From NCBI GenBank assembly GCA_017997315.1, contig JAGOFF010000125.1, positions 1 to 6,690 of the forward strand: DNA of 6,690 bases. Reading direction: 5' to 3'. The DNA comes from Clostridia bacterium. GTDB taxonomy: Bacteria; Bacillota; Clostridia; Saccharofermentanales; UBA5734. The stretch's first letter is position 1, and each line of letters starts with the position of its first letter. The position numbers and the translations under genes are program-made. A model generated the notes under the pieces. The model was not told the origin of the DNA, searched no databases, and saw only the letters and a list, made by a program, of their open reading frames with translations. Below are positions 1 to 6,374 of the stretch, piece by piece.

Positions 1-620
1 CGACCGCCCGCCGCGTCGCGGACGAAATCCTGCGCAAGGTGCGCGGGCCGCTCATCCTTTACGCCCACTGCGTCGGGACCGCGCTCGCGCTCGAGACCGT
101 CCGGCTGCTGGAGAAAGAAAAAGTCCGAATCGACGGGTTCTACACAGGCGCCATCCTGCCCCCGCAGATCGCGGGGCTGTTCGGGCGTTCGTTCAACCCG
201 TGGCGGCCGTTCGGCGACAAGTCCGTGGTGTCGCTGCTCCGCCGGATCGGGCTGCCGGACATCCAGGTGGATCCCTCGTTCACCCGCTTCGTCATGGGCG
301 CCTTCCGCCGGGACGTCGCGGAGTTCTACCGGTACTTCCACGACTGCACCCGCCGCAGTCTCCCGCCGATCTCCACTCCGGTGCACATCATCGTCGGGGA
401 CGACGATCCGATGACCCGGCGCTACGCCTCGCGCCAGCACAACTGGGCACGCTACGCCGCGGAGTACACGATGTCGGTGCTGCCGGGCGCGGGGCACTAC
501 TTCATCCACACCCTGCCCGACCGCGTGGCGGCCCTGATGCTCCGGATTCCCGTTCCGCAGCTCCGTGCGGCCGGCGGACGCGGCGCGTCCCGGGAACGCT
601 CCGCCACCAGAGGATCCTGA
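1..620 (+). CDS. Thioesterase-type alpha/beta hydrolase, cysteine nucleophile (5' end missing)
   Basis: The reading frame is open from base 3 and ends with TGA at 618-620; the true start lies left of the window. A GTG at 39 is in frame but falls inside the beta strand before the nucleophile elbow, so it is not a credible start. About 205 codons are visible, covering most of a thioesterase domain of the kind that ends nonribosomal peptide/polyketide assembly lines or acts alone beside them. The nucleophile elbow reads AHCVGT, with Cys at 69-71 where Ser is usual. The acid is probably one of the three Asp in VGDDDP (399-407), and the His is in GAGHYF (codon 495-497). The C-terminal 24 or so residues are Arg/Gly/Ser-rich and look unstructured. 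Such enzymes hydrolyse or cyclise an acyl chain held on a carrier protein. It could be a free-standing enzyme or the end of a larger multidomain protein; the substrate is unknown. The fold is confident, the pathway is not. Confidence 0.8.
   Translation, partial: TARRVADEILRKVRGPLILYAHCVGTALALETVRLLEKEKVRIDGFYTGAILPPQIAGLFGRSFNPWRPFGDKSVVSLLRRIGLPDIQVDPSFTRFVMGAFRRDVAEFYRYFHDCTRRSLPPISTPVHIIVGDDDPMTRRYASRQHNWARYAAEYTMSVLPGAGHYFIHTLPDRVAALMLRIPVPQLRAAGGRGASRERSATRGS
609..614 (+). promoter_or_regulatory. Ribosome binding site of the sensor kinase, inside the thioesterase gene
   Basis: AGAGGA ends 9 bases before the ATG at 624 and lies within the last codons of the upstream gene, whose stop is only 3 bases before that ATG. 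This fixes the kinase start and suggests translational coupling of the two genes. Confidence 0.6.
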
Positions 621-623
621 CCG

Positions 624-2606
624 ATGGGCGACCTTGGATTCATCCTCATCCATGTCACGGTCGCTTTTCTCGCGTTCATCCTGGTGTACGTCGCCAAGAT
701 CCGCAACCGGAAGCAGATCCATACCGCGTTCCTGTTCCTCATCGTCACGCTTTGCGTCTGGGCGGCCGGCACGATCGGGCTGGAGTACGGCTACCGGTTC
801 TTCCAGCACACCAGCGTGGTCATGGTGGACATCGCATACATCGGGCTCATCCTGACCCCGCTGGCGATCCTGTACCTCGGGCTGGTTTTCGCGTACACCA
901 ACATCCGTCTGTCCTGGGCCGCCCTGCTGCTGCTCGTCGAGCCGGTCACCGCGATCGTGCTGCTGTTCACCAACTCCAGCCACCACCTGTTCTACCGCGA
1001 GATCGTATACGAGACCCTGACCCGCTCCGAGGCGCTCGGGGCGTACTTCCCTGTCCATACGATCTACTCCTACCTGTGCATCCTCGTCGGGATGGCCTGC
1101 CTCATCTACTTCTCGGTCAAGAACTCCGGCTTCTTCTCCAAGCAGTCGATCTTCATCCTGCTCGGAATCACGGTCTCGTTCGGATTCAACGCGTTCGTGA
1201 CCTTCCAGATCATCAACGTGTATTTCTACACCAACCTCATCGCGTTCTTCTTCACGATGCTGCTGTTCTTCCTCGCGATCTTCCGGTTCAACTTCCTCAA
1301 CATCGCGCCCATCGCGCTCCAGCGTGTCGTCGACCACATGTCGGACGCTTTTGTCGTGCTGGACGACAAAAACATCATGGTCGACTACAACCGGACCTTC
1401 GTCGACTTTTTCGGCAAACTGGTCCCCAACCTCCACCGCAACGATGACTGCCTCGTGATGTTCGGATCCATCCCGGAATCCAACCTGGACGTGGCCTATC
1501 TGGGCGAGCAGATCCGTGCCGCGCTCGAGACCGAGCGCACGGTCACGTTTGAGAAAAACATCGTCACCCCGGTTTTCAACCGGCATTTCACCATCGAGAT
1601 CACCCCGATCTCGAACCAGCACCGCATCCTCGGCACGCTGATCCTGCTCAAGGACATCACCGATCAGAAAAAATCGCTCGAGGCGCTGCAGGCACACCAG
1701 CAGATCCTGCTCGAACAGGAACGGCTCGCGTCGCTCGGCCAGCTCATCGGGGGGATCGCGCACAACCTCAAGACCCCGATCATGTCCCTGTCGGGCGGGC
1801 TCGAGGCGCTCAGCGACCTGGTGGACGAGTACCACGACGCCATCGGCGACGTCCAGGTCACGACGCAGGACCACCGGGAGATCTCCACCGACATGCGTTC
1901 CTGGATCGAAAAGATGCGTCCCTACTGCTCCCACATGTCGGACGTCATCTCGGCGGTCAAGGGCCAGGCGGTCCAGTTTACCGCGGACACCGGGTACTTT
2001 ACGGTCGACGACCTGCTCCGCCGGGTCGAGATCCTCATGCAGCACGAGCTGAAAAACCACCTGTGCACGCTCAACATCCACTCCCGCGTCGACAACCACA
2101 CCGAGATCGCGGGCGAGCTCCAGAACCTCGTCCAGGTCTTTGACAACCTCATCATGAACGCGATGCAGGCGTACGGCCGGGACAACGGGGTCATCGACAT
2201 CGAGATCGACCGCGCGGACCGCTCCCTCATGTTCCAGGTCAAGGACTACGCCAACGGGATCCCCAAGCCGGTCGCGGACCGGCTGTTCCGCGAGATGGTC
2301 ACGACCAAGGGCAAGGACGGGACCGGCCTGGGGCTGTACATGTCCCATTCCATGATCCGCGGGGCGTTCGGGGGCAACCTCACGTTCACCACCGAGGAAG
2401 GGGTCGGCACGACCTTCTGGATCCAGATCCCGACCGCGGAGGCGGACGCGCTCGAGCGGGAGGCGGCGGCCGGCCGGACAGCCGCTGCGGCGGCCGCTTC
2501 CGAAGGCCCGGACGAACCGGGCGAATCGGAGGAACCGGGCGAACCGGAAAAGTCGGAAGACTCGGAAGATACGGACGATACATCCGCCGATCCGGCGACG
2601 GTCTGA
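624..2606 (+). CDS. Sensor histidine kinase with N-terminal 7TM domain and PAS domain
   Basis: This is a 660-residue membrane sensor kinase that should autophosphorylate on His and pass the phosphate to a response regulator. Residues 1-225 hold seven hydrophobic helices (near 6-24, 35-52, 63-85, 98-116, 144-163, 173-195 and 203-223), the layout of the histidine-kinase N-terminal 7TM domain. A PAS-like domain spans about 232-346, ending in the typical LKDITD. A short coiled coil (about 349-370) leads to the H box, GGIAHNLKTP, with the phospho-acceptor His380. The ATPase domain shows an N box (N508, N512), a G1 box with D541 and G545 but Ala at the usual first Gly (DYANG), an F-box-like LFREM and a G2 box GTGLGL (566-571). 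After about residue 605 an Ala-rich stretch leads into an acidic repeat tail. The ATG follows the thioesterase stop by 3 bases. No response regulator gene lies in the window, so the partner is unknown. The ligand is also unknown. Confidence 0.93.
   Translation: MGDLGFILIHVTVAFLAFILVYVAKIRNRKQIHTAFLFLIVTLCVWAAGTIGLEYGYRFFQHTSVVMVDIAYIGLILTPLAILYLGLVFAYTNIRLSWAALLLLVEPVTAIVLLFTNSSHHLFYREIVYETLTRSEALGAYFPVHTIYSYLCILVGMACLIYFSVKNSGFFSKQSIFILLGITVSFGFNAFVTFQIINVYFYTNLIAFFFTMLLFFLAIFRFNFLNIAPIALQRVVDHMSDAFVVLDDKNIMVDYNRTFVDFFGKLVPNLHRNDDCLVMFGSIPESNLDVAYLGEQIRAALETERTVTFEKNIVTPVFNRHFTIEITPISNQHRILGTLILLKDITDQKKSLEALQAHQQILLEQERLASLGQLIGGIAHNLKTPIMSLSGGLEALSDLVDEYHDAIGDVQVTTQDHREISTDMRSWIEKMRPYCSHMSDVISAVKGQAVQFTADTGYFTVDDLLRRVEILMQHELKNHLCTLNIHSRVDNHTEIAGELQNLVQVFDNLIMNAMQAYGRDNGVIDIEIDRADRSLMFQVKDYANGIPKPVADRLFREMVTTKGKDGTGLGLYMSHSMIRGAFGGNLTFTTEEGVGTTFWIQIPTAEADALEREAAAGRTAAAAAASEGPDEPGESEEPGEPEKSEDSEDTDDTSADPATV
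2514..2585 (+). repeat. 9-bp tandem repeat encoding an acidic E/D-P/S/T-x tail
   Basis: Eight 9-base units run in frame through the 3' end of the kinase gene and encode three-residue steps EPG, ESE, EPG, EPE, KSE, DSE, DTD, DTS (residues 631-654). The first two 18-base blocks (2514-2531 and 2532-2549) match at 16 of 18 bases, so the array looks like recent slippage growth with later divergence. The encoded tail is highly acidic and probably disordered. It lies beyond the ATPase domain and is not part of the kinase core. Confidence 0.75.
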
Positions 2607-2669
2607 CTTGACCCCGGGCGCCGGCACCCCGCCGGCCGCACGGACCCACCATCAGCAGGAGGAAACGCC

Positions 2670-3665
2670 ATGTTCGACATCGTCTCCATCGGGGAAGCCC
2701 TGATCGATTTCACCCCGATGGGAGTCACGGAGAACGGCACCCCGCTGTTCGGCGCGAACGCGGGCGGCGGCCCCGCCAACCTGGCCGCCGCGGTCACCCG
2801 GCTGGGCGGCACGGCGGCGTTCCTCGGGCAGGTCGGGGACGACTATTTCGGCCGCCGGCTCGAAGAGGTCCTGACGGCCGAGGGGATCGACACCGCCGGA
2901 CTGGTGCGCTCCGGACAATACAAGACCAGTCTCGCGTTCATCCACCTGTCGCGGGACGGGGAACGCGACTTCAGCTTCTACCGGGATCCGGGCGCGGACG
3001 AGCTGCTCGGGCGCGACGCGGTCCGGTTCGATCTCATCGCCCGGTCGCGGTGCCTGCATTTTTCCTCGGTGGTGTTCACGCACGACACCGCGCGCGAGGC
3101 GACCCTCGCCGCGGCCTCCTATGCGCGCGCCCGCGGGGTGCCGGTCAGCTACGATCCCAACTGGCGGCCGATGCTCTGGCGCGATGAACACGCCGGGCGG
3201 GCCGCGCTCCGGCTCGGCATCCCGACCGCGGACATCGTCAAGGCGACCCCCGAGGAACTCGAGCTGCTGACCGGGGAGTCCGACGAATCCGCCGCGGCCG
3301 GCCGGCTGTTCGACCAGGGGGTGCGCATCCTCCTGGTCACGCGCGGGGACGCGGGCAGTACGGTCTCCACCAAGGCGGGATCTGTGGATGCACCGGGCGT
3401 CCGGGTCCAGGCGGTGGATACGACCGGGGCGGGGGACGCCTGCTTCGGGGCCTTCCTCCTGGAGCTCGTCCGATCTATGGAAAACACACGGACCGGTACC
3501 GGTTCGCTGGGGGACATCCCCCTCGCCGAGCTCGGGCGCATCGCCCGGTTCGCAAACGCCGCGGCGGCGCTCAGCGTCTCGCGTCACGGCGGCATCCCCT
3601 CGATGCCGACCCGGCACGAACTGGACGCGTTCCTCGCGGAGCACGTCGGGGATCTGTACCGGTAG
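2670..3665 (+). CDS. PfkB-family carbohydrate kinase, fructokinase-like (ScrK type)
   Basis: This 331-residue cytoplasmic sugar kinase should use ATP to phosphorylate a sugar, most likely fructose to fructose 6-phosphate. It is the normal length for the family and appears complete. It opens with SIGEALIDFTP, followed by the substrate-side motif GGGPAN (32-37), then GQVGDDYFG. DPNWRP begins at residue 162, as in fructokinases. The PfkB signature DTTGAGD is at 250-256, with D256 as the catalytic base and the Gly-rich turn as anion hole. The C-terminal ANAAAALSVSRHG stretch is also typical. The ATG at 2670 is set by a strong AGGAGG (2657-2662) 7 bases upstream. It lies 63 bases after the kinase gene with no convincing terminator between. 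Related PfkB enzymes act on ribose, 2-keto-3-deoxygluconate or nucleosides, so substrate assignment is by resemblance only. No sugar transporter or hydrolase gene accompanies it here. Confidence 0.93.
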   Translation: MFDIVSIGEALIDFTPMGVTENGTPLFGANAGGGPANLAAAVTRLGGTAAFLGQVGDDYFGRRLEEVLTAEGIDTAGLVRSGQYKTSLAFIHLSRDGERDFSFYRDPGADELLGRDAVRFDLIARSRCLHFSSVVFTHDTAREATLAAASYARARGVPVSYDPNWRPMLWRDEHAGRAALRLGIPTADIVKATPEELELLTGESDESAAAGRLFDQGVRILLVTRGDAGSTVSTKAGSVDAPGVRVQAVDTTGAGDACFGAFLLELVRSMENTRTGTGSLGDIPLAELGRIARFANAAAALSVSRHGGIPSMPTRHELDAFLAEHVGDLYR

Positions 3666-3725
3666 GGGACGGCCCGGCGGGACCCACCCGAAAAACAATA
3701 CGGACGAAAGGCGGATTCATCCACC

Positions 3726-4664
3726 ATGGATCCCATCACGGACATCCTCGTCCGACGGTTCGGAATCGCGCCCGCGGATCTGCGGCCGCATGAAACCCAG
3801 GGCAATTCGAGTGCCGCGTACCGGGTCGCCCGCAGCGGTACGGATCATCTCCTGCGGATCCATCCGTCGGAAGAAGACGCCGCGGCGCTGGAGTACCGGA
3901 TGGGGCTGCTTGAAAAACTGTCCCGTTTGGGCGCTCCGGTCGTCGAGCCGATCCGCTCTCCCGCCGGAGCCCTGGTGGAAGTGTCCGGTACGCGGGCCGC
4001 GACCCTCCTGGCGATCGCGCCGGGCCGGACCCATGAACGGCTGCAGTGCGGATCGCTTCCCGAATCCCTGTTCCATTCCCTGGGCAAGGCGATCGCGGAA
4101 CTCCACCGCTGCGCGGCCGGCCTCCCGGCGAAGTCCGCGCCCGAAGCGTGGCACGAGGGCGACAACTGCTACAACGCCCCGGAAGCCGGTTCGTTTCCGG
4201 ACCGGGAGGTGGCGCACCGGTACGACCGGCTGCGCGCGGAGTGCCTCGGCCGCATCCCGCACGGGGACGAATGGTGGATCATCCACGGGGACCTGCATTT
4301 CAGCAATATCCTGCTGGATCCGGCATCCGGCAGGGTGACGTTCTGCGACTTTGACGACGCCTGTCTCGGATTCCGCGACATGGACCTCGCGATGGTGCTG
4401 TTCGACCTCGACGTGATCCTGGAGGGCCCGACCCGCGGGCAGGATTTCCCGCGGCTGGCGGGACGGATTCTCGAAGGATACCGGGAGGGCTCCGACGGCC
4501 TGGTCCCGACCCGCATGGGGATCGATCCGTTCGTCCGGCTGCTGGAGGCGAGCCTGTACATCCAGTACCACGCGTACTTCACGTCCCTCGGCGAACCCGA
4601 TCCGGAGGACTGGCTGACCCGTTTCTTCGCCGGCCGCCGGGAGCGCATCCTGAGTGAGGACTAG
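3726..4664 (+). CDS. Aminoglycoside phosphotransferase (APH)-fold small-molecule kinase
   Basis: This 312-residue protein has the APH/choline-kinase fold. The N-lobe holds the nucleotide-binding strand LLRIHP, with Arg44 where many APH enzymes have Lys. The C-lobe holds the catalytic loop HGDLHFSN (H187, D189 as base, N194) and the metal-binding D208-F-D210 in CDFDDA. The downstream helix with DMDLAMVLFDLD is also typical. It should transfer the ATP gamma-phosphate to a hydroxyl of a small molecule or possibly a protein. The family includes antibiotic kinases, homoserine, choline and fructosamine kinases and the stress kinase RdoA; nothing here singles out one substrate. Resistance should not be assumed. 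The ATG at 3726 is preceded by a modest purine-rich AAAGGCGG (3707-3714). The gene follows the sugar kinase by 60 bases and converges with the next gene, 7 bases between stops. Confidence 0.88.
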   Translation: MDPITDILVRRFGIAPADLRPHETQGNSSAAYRVARSGTDHLLRIHPSEEDAAALEYRMGLLEKLSRLGAPVVEPIRSPAGALVEVSGTRAATLLAIAPGRTHERLQCGSLPESLFHSLGKAIAELHRCAAGLPAKSAPEAWHEGDNCYNAPEAGSFPDREVAHRYDRLRAECLGRIPHGDEWWIIHGDLHFSNILLDPASGRVTFCDFDDACLGFRDMDLAMVLFDLDVILEGPTRGQDFPRLAGRILEGYREGSDGLVPTRMGIDPFVRLLEASLYIQYHAYFTSLGEPDPEDWLTRFFAGRRERILSED

Positions 4665-4671
4665 CTTCCGG

Positions 4672-5481
4672 TCAGCCCGTCCGTTCCGCGCCCCGGCGCC
4701 TGCGGCGCGATACACCCGCCGCCGCAGCCGCGCCCGCTCCGGCGGCCGTGACGCCCAGGCACAGCAGCACGACCCCCCAGGGATCCCTTCCGCGCGGCTT
4801 ACCGGCAGGATCGGGGCCGGTCGGGACCGGATCCGCGGACTCGTCGTTCAGCGCGGCCATCGCGCGCACCGCTTCGTCCGCAGGATAGACCCGCCCGTTG
4901 TCGAGACCGATGGCCGCGGGATCCGCGGCGTACGGGATCAGGAACTCCCCCCGCGAGCCGCGGGCATAGACAAACGTCACTCCGCACCGCCCGGAATACG
5001 CAAACCGTACGATCGACGCTTCGTATACATACCGGTCGATCCGCGCGGCCAGCTCCCCGTCATCCGGCACCTGCGCTCCGGCGGGCACCCCATCCGAGAT
5101 TCCGAGCAGCGTCCCGTCCTCGTCGAACACCGCTTCCCCGACCGTGCCGTCCGCCCGTCCGACCGGGACGCGGATGCGGACAGGGCCGTCGAGCAGCGCG
5201 GCGTAGTTCCCGTGTGTTTCATAGGCGGTGATCATCCGCGGCTCCAGTTCGACGGTCCGGCGCGCACGGGACAGATCGTATCCGGTGATCCCGGACACCC
5301 CCCTCCCGACCTCCGCACCGAGCACCGCGTCCAGGCTGTCCGCGCGCGTCGGCGTGATTCCGTTCGCCTCCAGCAGGATAAGGATGTACTCGCGCTCGGT
5401 GATCGCCGCGCCGACCCGGACGGCCGGCAGAGCCAATGCGATCAACAGTCCCAGGATGGCGGCCGCCGCTTTCCTCCGCAT
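4672..5481 (-). CDS. Unrecognised exported protein with signal peptide and C-terminal membrane anchor
   Basis: This 269-residue protein is not one I recognise. Residues 1-25 form a signal peptide: basic MRRK, a hydrophobic core, and a likely cut after VGA (residue 25). An extracytoplasmic region of about 200 residues follows, with one Cys in SGRCG. A Pro/Gly-rich linker leads to a hydrophobic helix (about 235-257) and a terminal tail with five consecutive Arg (259-263). This gives an outside domain tethered by a single C-terminal helix with a cytoplasmic basic stop. PVPTG at 218-222 lies just before the anchor and only loosely recalls a sortase motif. The ATG at 5481 is supported by AAGGGGGG on the minus strand (5490-5497), 8 bases upstream, and by a promoter at 5549-5577. 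The opposite frame over this stretch gives a long Arg-rich translation without such features, so the minus strand is preferred. Confidence 0.75.
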   Translation of the reverse strand: MRRKAAAAILGLLIALALPAVRVGAAITEREYILILLEANGITPTRADSLDAVLGAEVGRGVSGITGYDLSRARRTVELEPRMITAYETHGNYAALLDGPVRIRVPVGRADGTVGEAVFDEDGTLLGISDGVPAGAQVPDDGELAARIDRYVYEASIVRFAYSGRCGVTFVYARGSRGEFLIPYAADPAAIGLDNGRVYPADEAVRAMAALNDESADPVPTGPDPAGKPRGRDPWGVVLLCLGVTAAGAGAAAAAGVSRRRRRGAERTG

Positions 5482-5523
5482 GTCGGAATCCCCCCTTGTG
5501 ATGCTCCCCCTGTTTCACCTTGG

Positions 5524-5540
5524 TATCAACAATCTTGATA
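5524..5540. repeat. Inverted repeat TATCAA-N5-TTGATA in the leader of the exported-protein gene
   Basis: Two perfect 6-base arms (5524-5529 and 5535-5540) flank five bases. The site lies immediately downstream of the predicted transcription start (about 5542, minus strand). A further TTGAT follows the right arm at an 11-base step. It could be an operator or a weak 5' leader hairpin; nothing identifies a regulator. Confidence 0.4.
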
Positions 5541-5548
5541 GTTTATTG

Positions 5549-5577
5549 ATTTTAAGCTATTTACCGGCGATATGCAA
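5549..5577 (-). promoter_or_regulatory. Sigma70/sigmaA-type promoter for the exported-protein gene
   Basis: On the minus strand the -35 element is TTGCAT (5572-5577) and the -10 element TAAAAT (5549-5554), separated by exactly 17 bases. The -10 matches consensus at 5 of 6 positions, the -35 at 3 of 6. The elements sit in a sharp AT-rich patch in otherwise GC-rich DNA. Transcription would start near 5542 and give a leader of about 60 bases before the ATG at 5481. Confidence 0.6.
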
Positions 5578-5669
5578 ACGGTGATTTGAATGCCGATCCG
5601 GCACACAAACGCATCTGTTGGACGATCCGTAGGCGCGGCGGGTTCCATCCCCCGGTCCCGCGCGTCCGT

Positions 5670-5700
5670 AAAAAAACCGCCCGGCTCTTCAGCCGGACGG
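5670..5700 (-). terminator. Rho-independent terminator of the lipoprotein gene
   Basis: Read on the minus strand, CCGTCCGGCT (5700-5691), a GAAG loop and AGCCGGGCGG form a 10-base-pair stem with one G-U pair, followed directly by seven T (5676-5670). It begins 48 bases after the lipoprotein stop codon. There is no T run on the other strand, so it acts in one direction and insulates the promoter downstream. Confidence 0.93.
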
Positions 5701-5748
5701 CGCGGGTTCAATCGACAGGGGCCCTTCGTTACGGGGATACCGGACGCG

Positions 5749-6234
5749 TCAGGATCCGGCGGCGTAGGTGAGCGTGCCGCTCCCGCTCGCGATGTCGTAG
5801 ACGAACATGACCATCGTGTCATCGCCCTTGGTCCCGTAGTACATCAGGCCTTCCGCGGTCGTGCTGTTGAGGGTGTCGTCGTACCCTTTGCCCTTGATGT
5901 CTTTGATGTAGTCCTCGGCGTCGTCTTTGTCCATGCCGGTGAAGCTGATCACGTAGCCCTCGTCCCCTTCGATCGCGGCCTGGATCACGGCATCGATCTC
6001 GGGAAGGTCGCCCATCTTGCCCTTGGGCCAGTCGAGTCCTTTTTCATCGGTCGAGATCGTGAACGTGCCTTCGGTGTCATCCTTCTTGGTGGTGGTCGCT
6101 TCGGGCGAGCCTTTGTCGGTGGTGCCCTGGGGTTCGTTGTCGTCCCCCTTGCCGCAGCCTGCGAGCGGGATCAGGAGGGCGAGGGTGAGCAGCAGGGTCA
6201 GCAGGACGGCGGTCGTGGATCTGCGCCTTGACAT
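5749..6234 (-). CDS. Small secreted lipoprotein of unknown function
   Basis: This 161-residue predicted lipoprotein has an n-region MSRRR, a hydrophobic core and a lipobox LAGC ending at Cys27, so signal peptidase II should cut before Cys27 and leave it lipid-anchored on the outer face of the membrane. Residues 28-55 form a charged Thr/Asp/Lys/Gly linker. The rest (about 56-161) is a compact acidic domain with a WP at 69-70, LP at 77-78, a DAEDYIKDIKGKGY helix and terminal beta strands. It resembles small lipoproteins found in Clostridia, but I cannot name the function. The frame extends upstream, but the ATG at 6234 is chosen because it has GGAGGT 7 bases before it and starts a proper signal peptide. 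The gene has its own -10 box and terminator, so it is probably monocistronic. Confidence 0.88.
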   Translation of the reverse strand: MSRRRSTTAVLLTLLLTLALLIPLAGCGKGDDNEPQGTTDKGSPEATTTKKDDTEGTFTISTDEKGLDWPKGKMGDLPEIDAVIQAAIEGDEGYVISFTGMDKDDAEDYIKDIKGKGYDDTLNSTTAEGLMYYGTKGDDTMVMFVYDIASGSGTLTYAAGS

Positions 6235-6241
6235 GGGATGT

Positions 6242-6247
6242 ACCTCC
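6242..6247 (-). promoter_or_regulatory. Ribosome binding site fixing the lipoprotein start
   Basis: GGAGGT on the minus strand lies 7 bases before the ATG at 6234. It rules out the longer in-frame extension, whose extra N-terminal residues would bury the signal peptide. Confidence 0.85.
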
Positions 6248-6282
6248 GATTGAATGAGTATCGCAAGGATTGAAACCATTTG

Positions 6283-6288
6283 ATTATA
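6283..6288 (-). promoter_or_regulatory. Consensus -10 box (TATAAT) of the lipoprotein gene
   Basis: A perfect TATAAT lies on the minus strand about 50 bases before the lipoprotein ATG. No good -35 hexamer is found 16 to 18 bases upstream (best TCCGTC), and the extended TGn motif is not in register. The promoter may be weak or activator-dependent. The predicted start is near 6276. Confidence 0.55.
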
Positions 6289-6374
6289 CACGATATCCGC
6301 GTTCCGACGGATCCCGCGGCGCTGCACCGCAGGCACGCAGGAGGCTTTCCCGGCACTGCTTTTTCGCCTGTCCG

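Noticed and set aside
200..1447. Plus-strand frame spanning the thioesterase and kinase genes
   Set aside because: It is a His/Arg/Pro-rich out-of-frame translation crossing two well-supported genes.
2608..2613. TTGACC resembling a -35 element before the sugar kinase gene
   Set aside because: No -10-like hexamer occurs 15 to 19 bases downstream; the region is almost all G and C.
2620..2636. GCCGGC-ACCCC-GCCGGC hairpin between the histidine kinase and sugar kinase genes
   Set aside because: The stem has only 6 pairs and no T run follows; in DNA this GC-rich such a hairpin is expected by chance and is not a convincing terminator.
2652..3698. Long minus-strand open frame opposite the sugar kinase gene
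   Set aside because: It is a mirror of a GC-rich coding sequence; the plus strand carries the full PfkB motif set.
3717..4715. Long minus-strand open frame opposite the APH-fold kinase gene
   Set aside because: The plus strand holds intact HGD...N and DFD catalytic motifs; the minus translation shows no domain.
4654..5538. Long plus-strand open frame opposite the exported-protein gene
   Set aside because: Its translation is Arg/Pro-rich with no domain, and the opposite strand has a signal peptide, anchor, ribosome binding site and promoter.
5590..6231. Plus-strand open frame opposite the lipoprotein gene
   Set aside because: It lacks a good ribosome binding site, runs through the minus-strand terminator, and its Val/Gly-rich translation mirrors the lipoprotein codons.
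6289..6374. Possible uvrA terminator
   Set aside because: Only short imperfect stems and repeated CTGCG words are present, with no stem followed by a T run on the minus strand.
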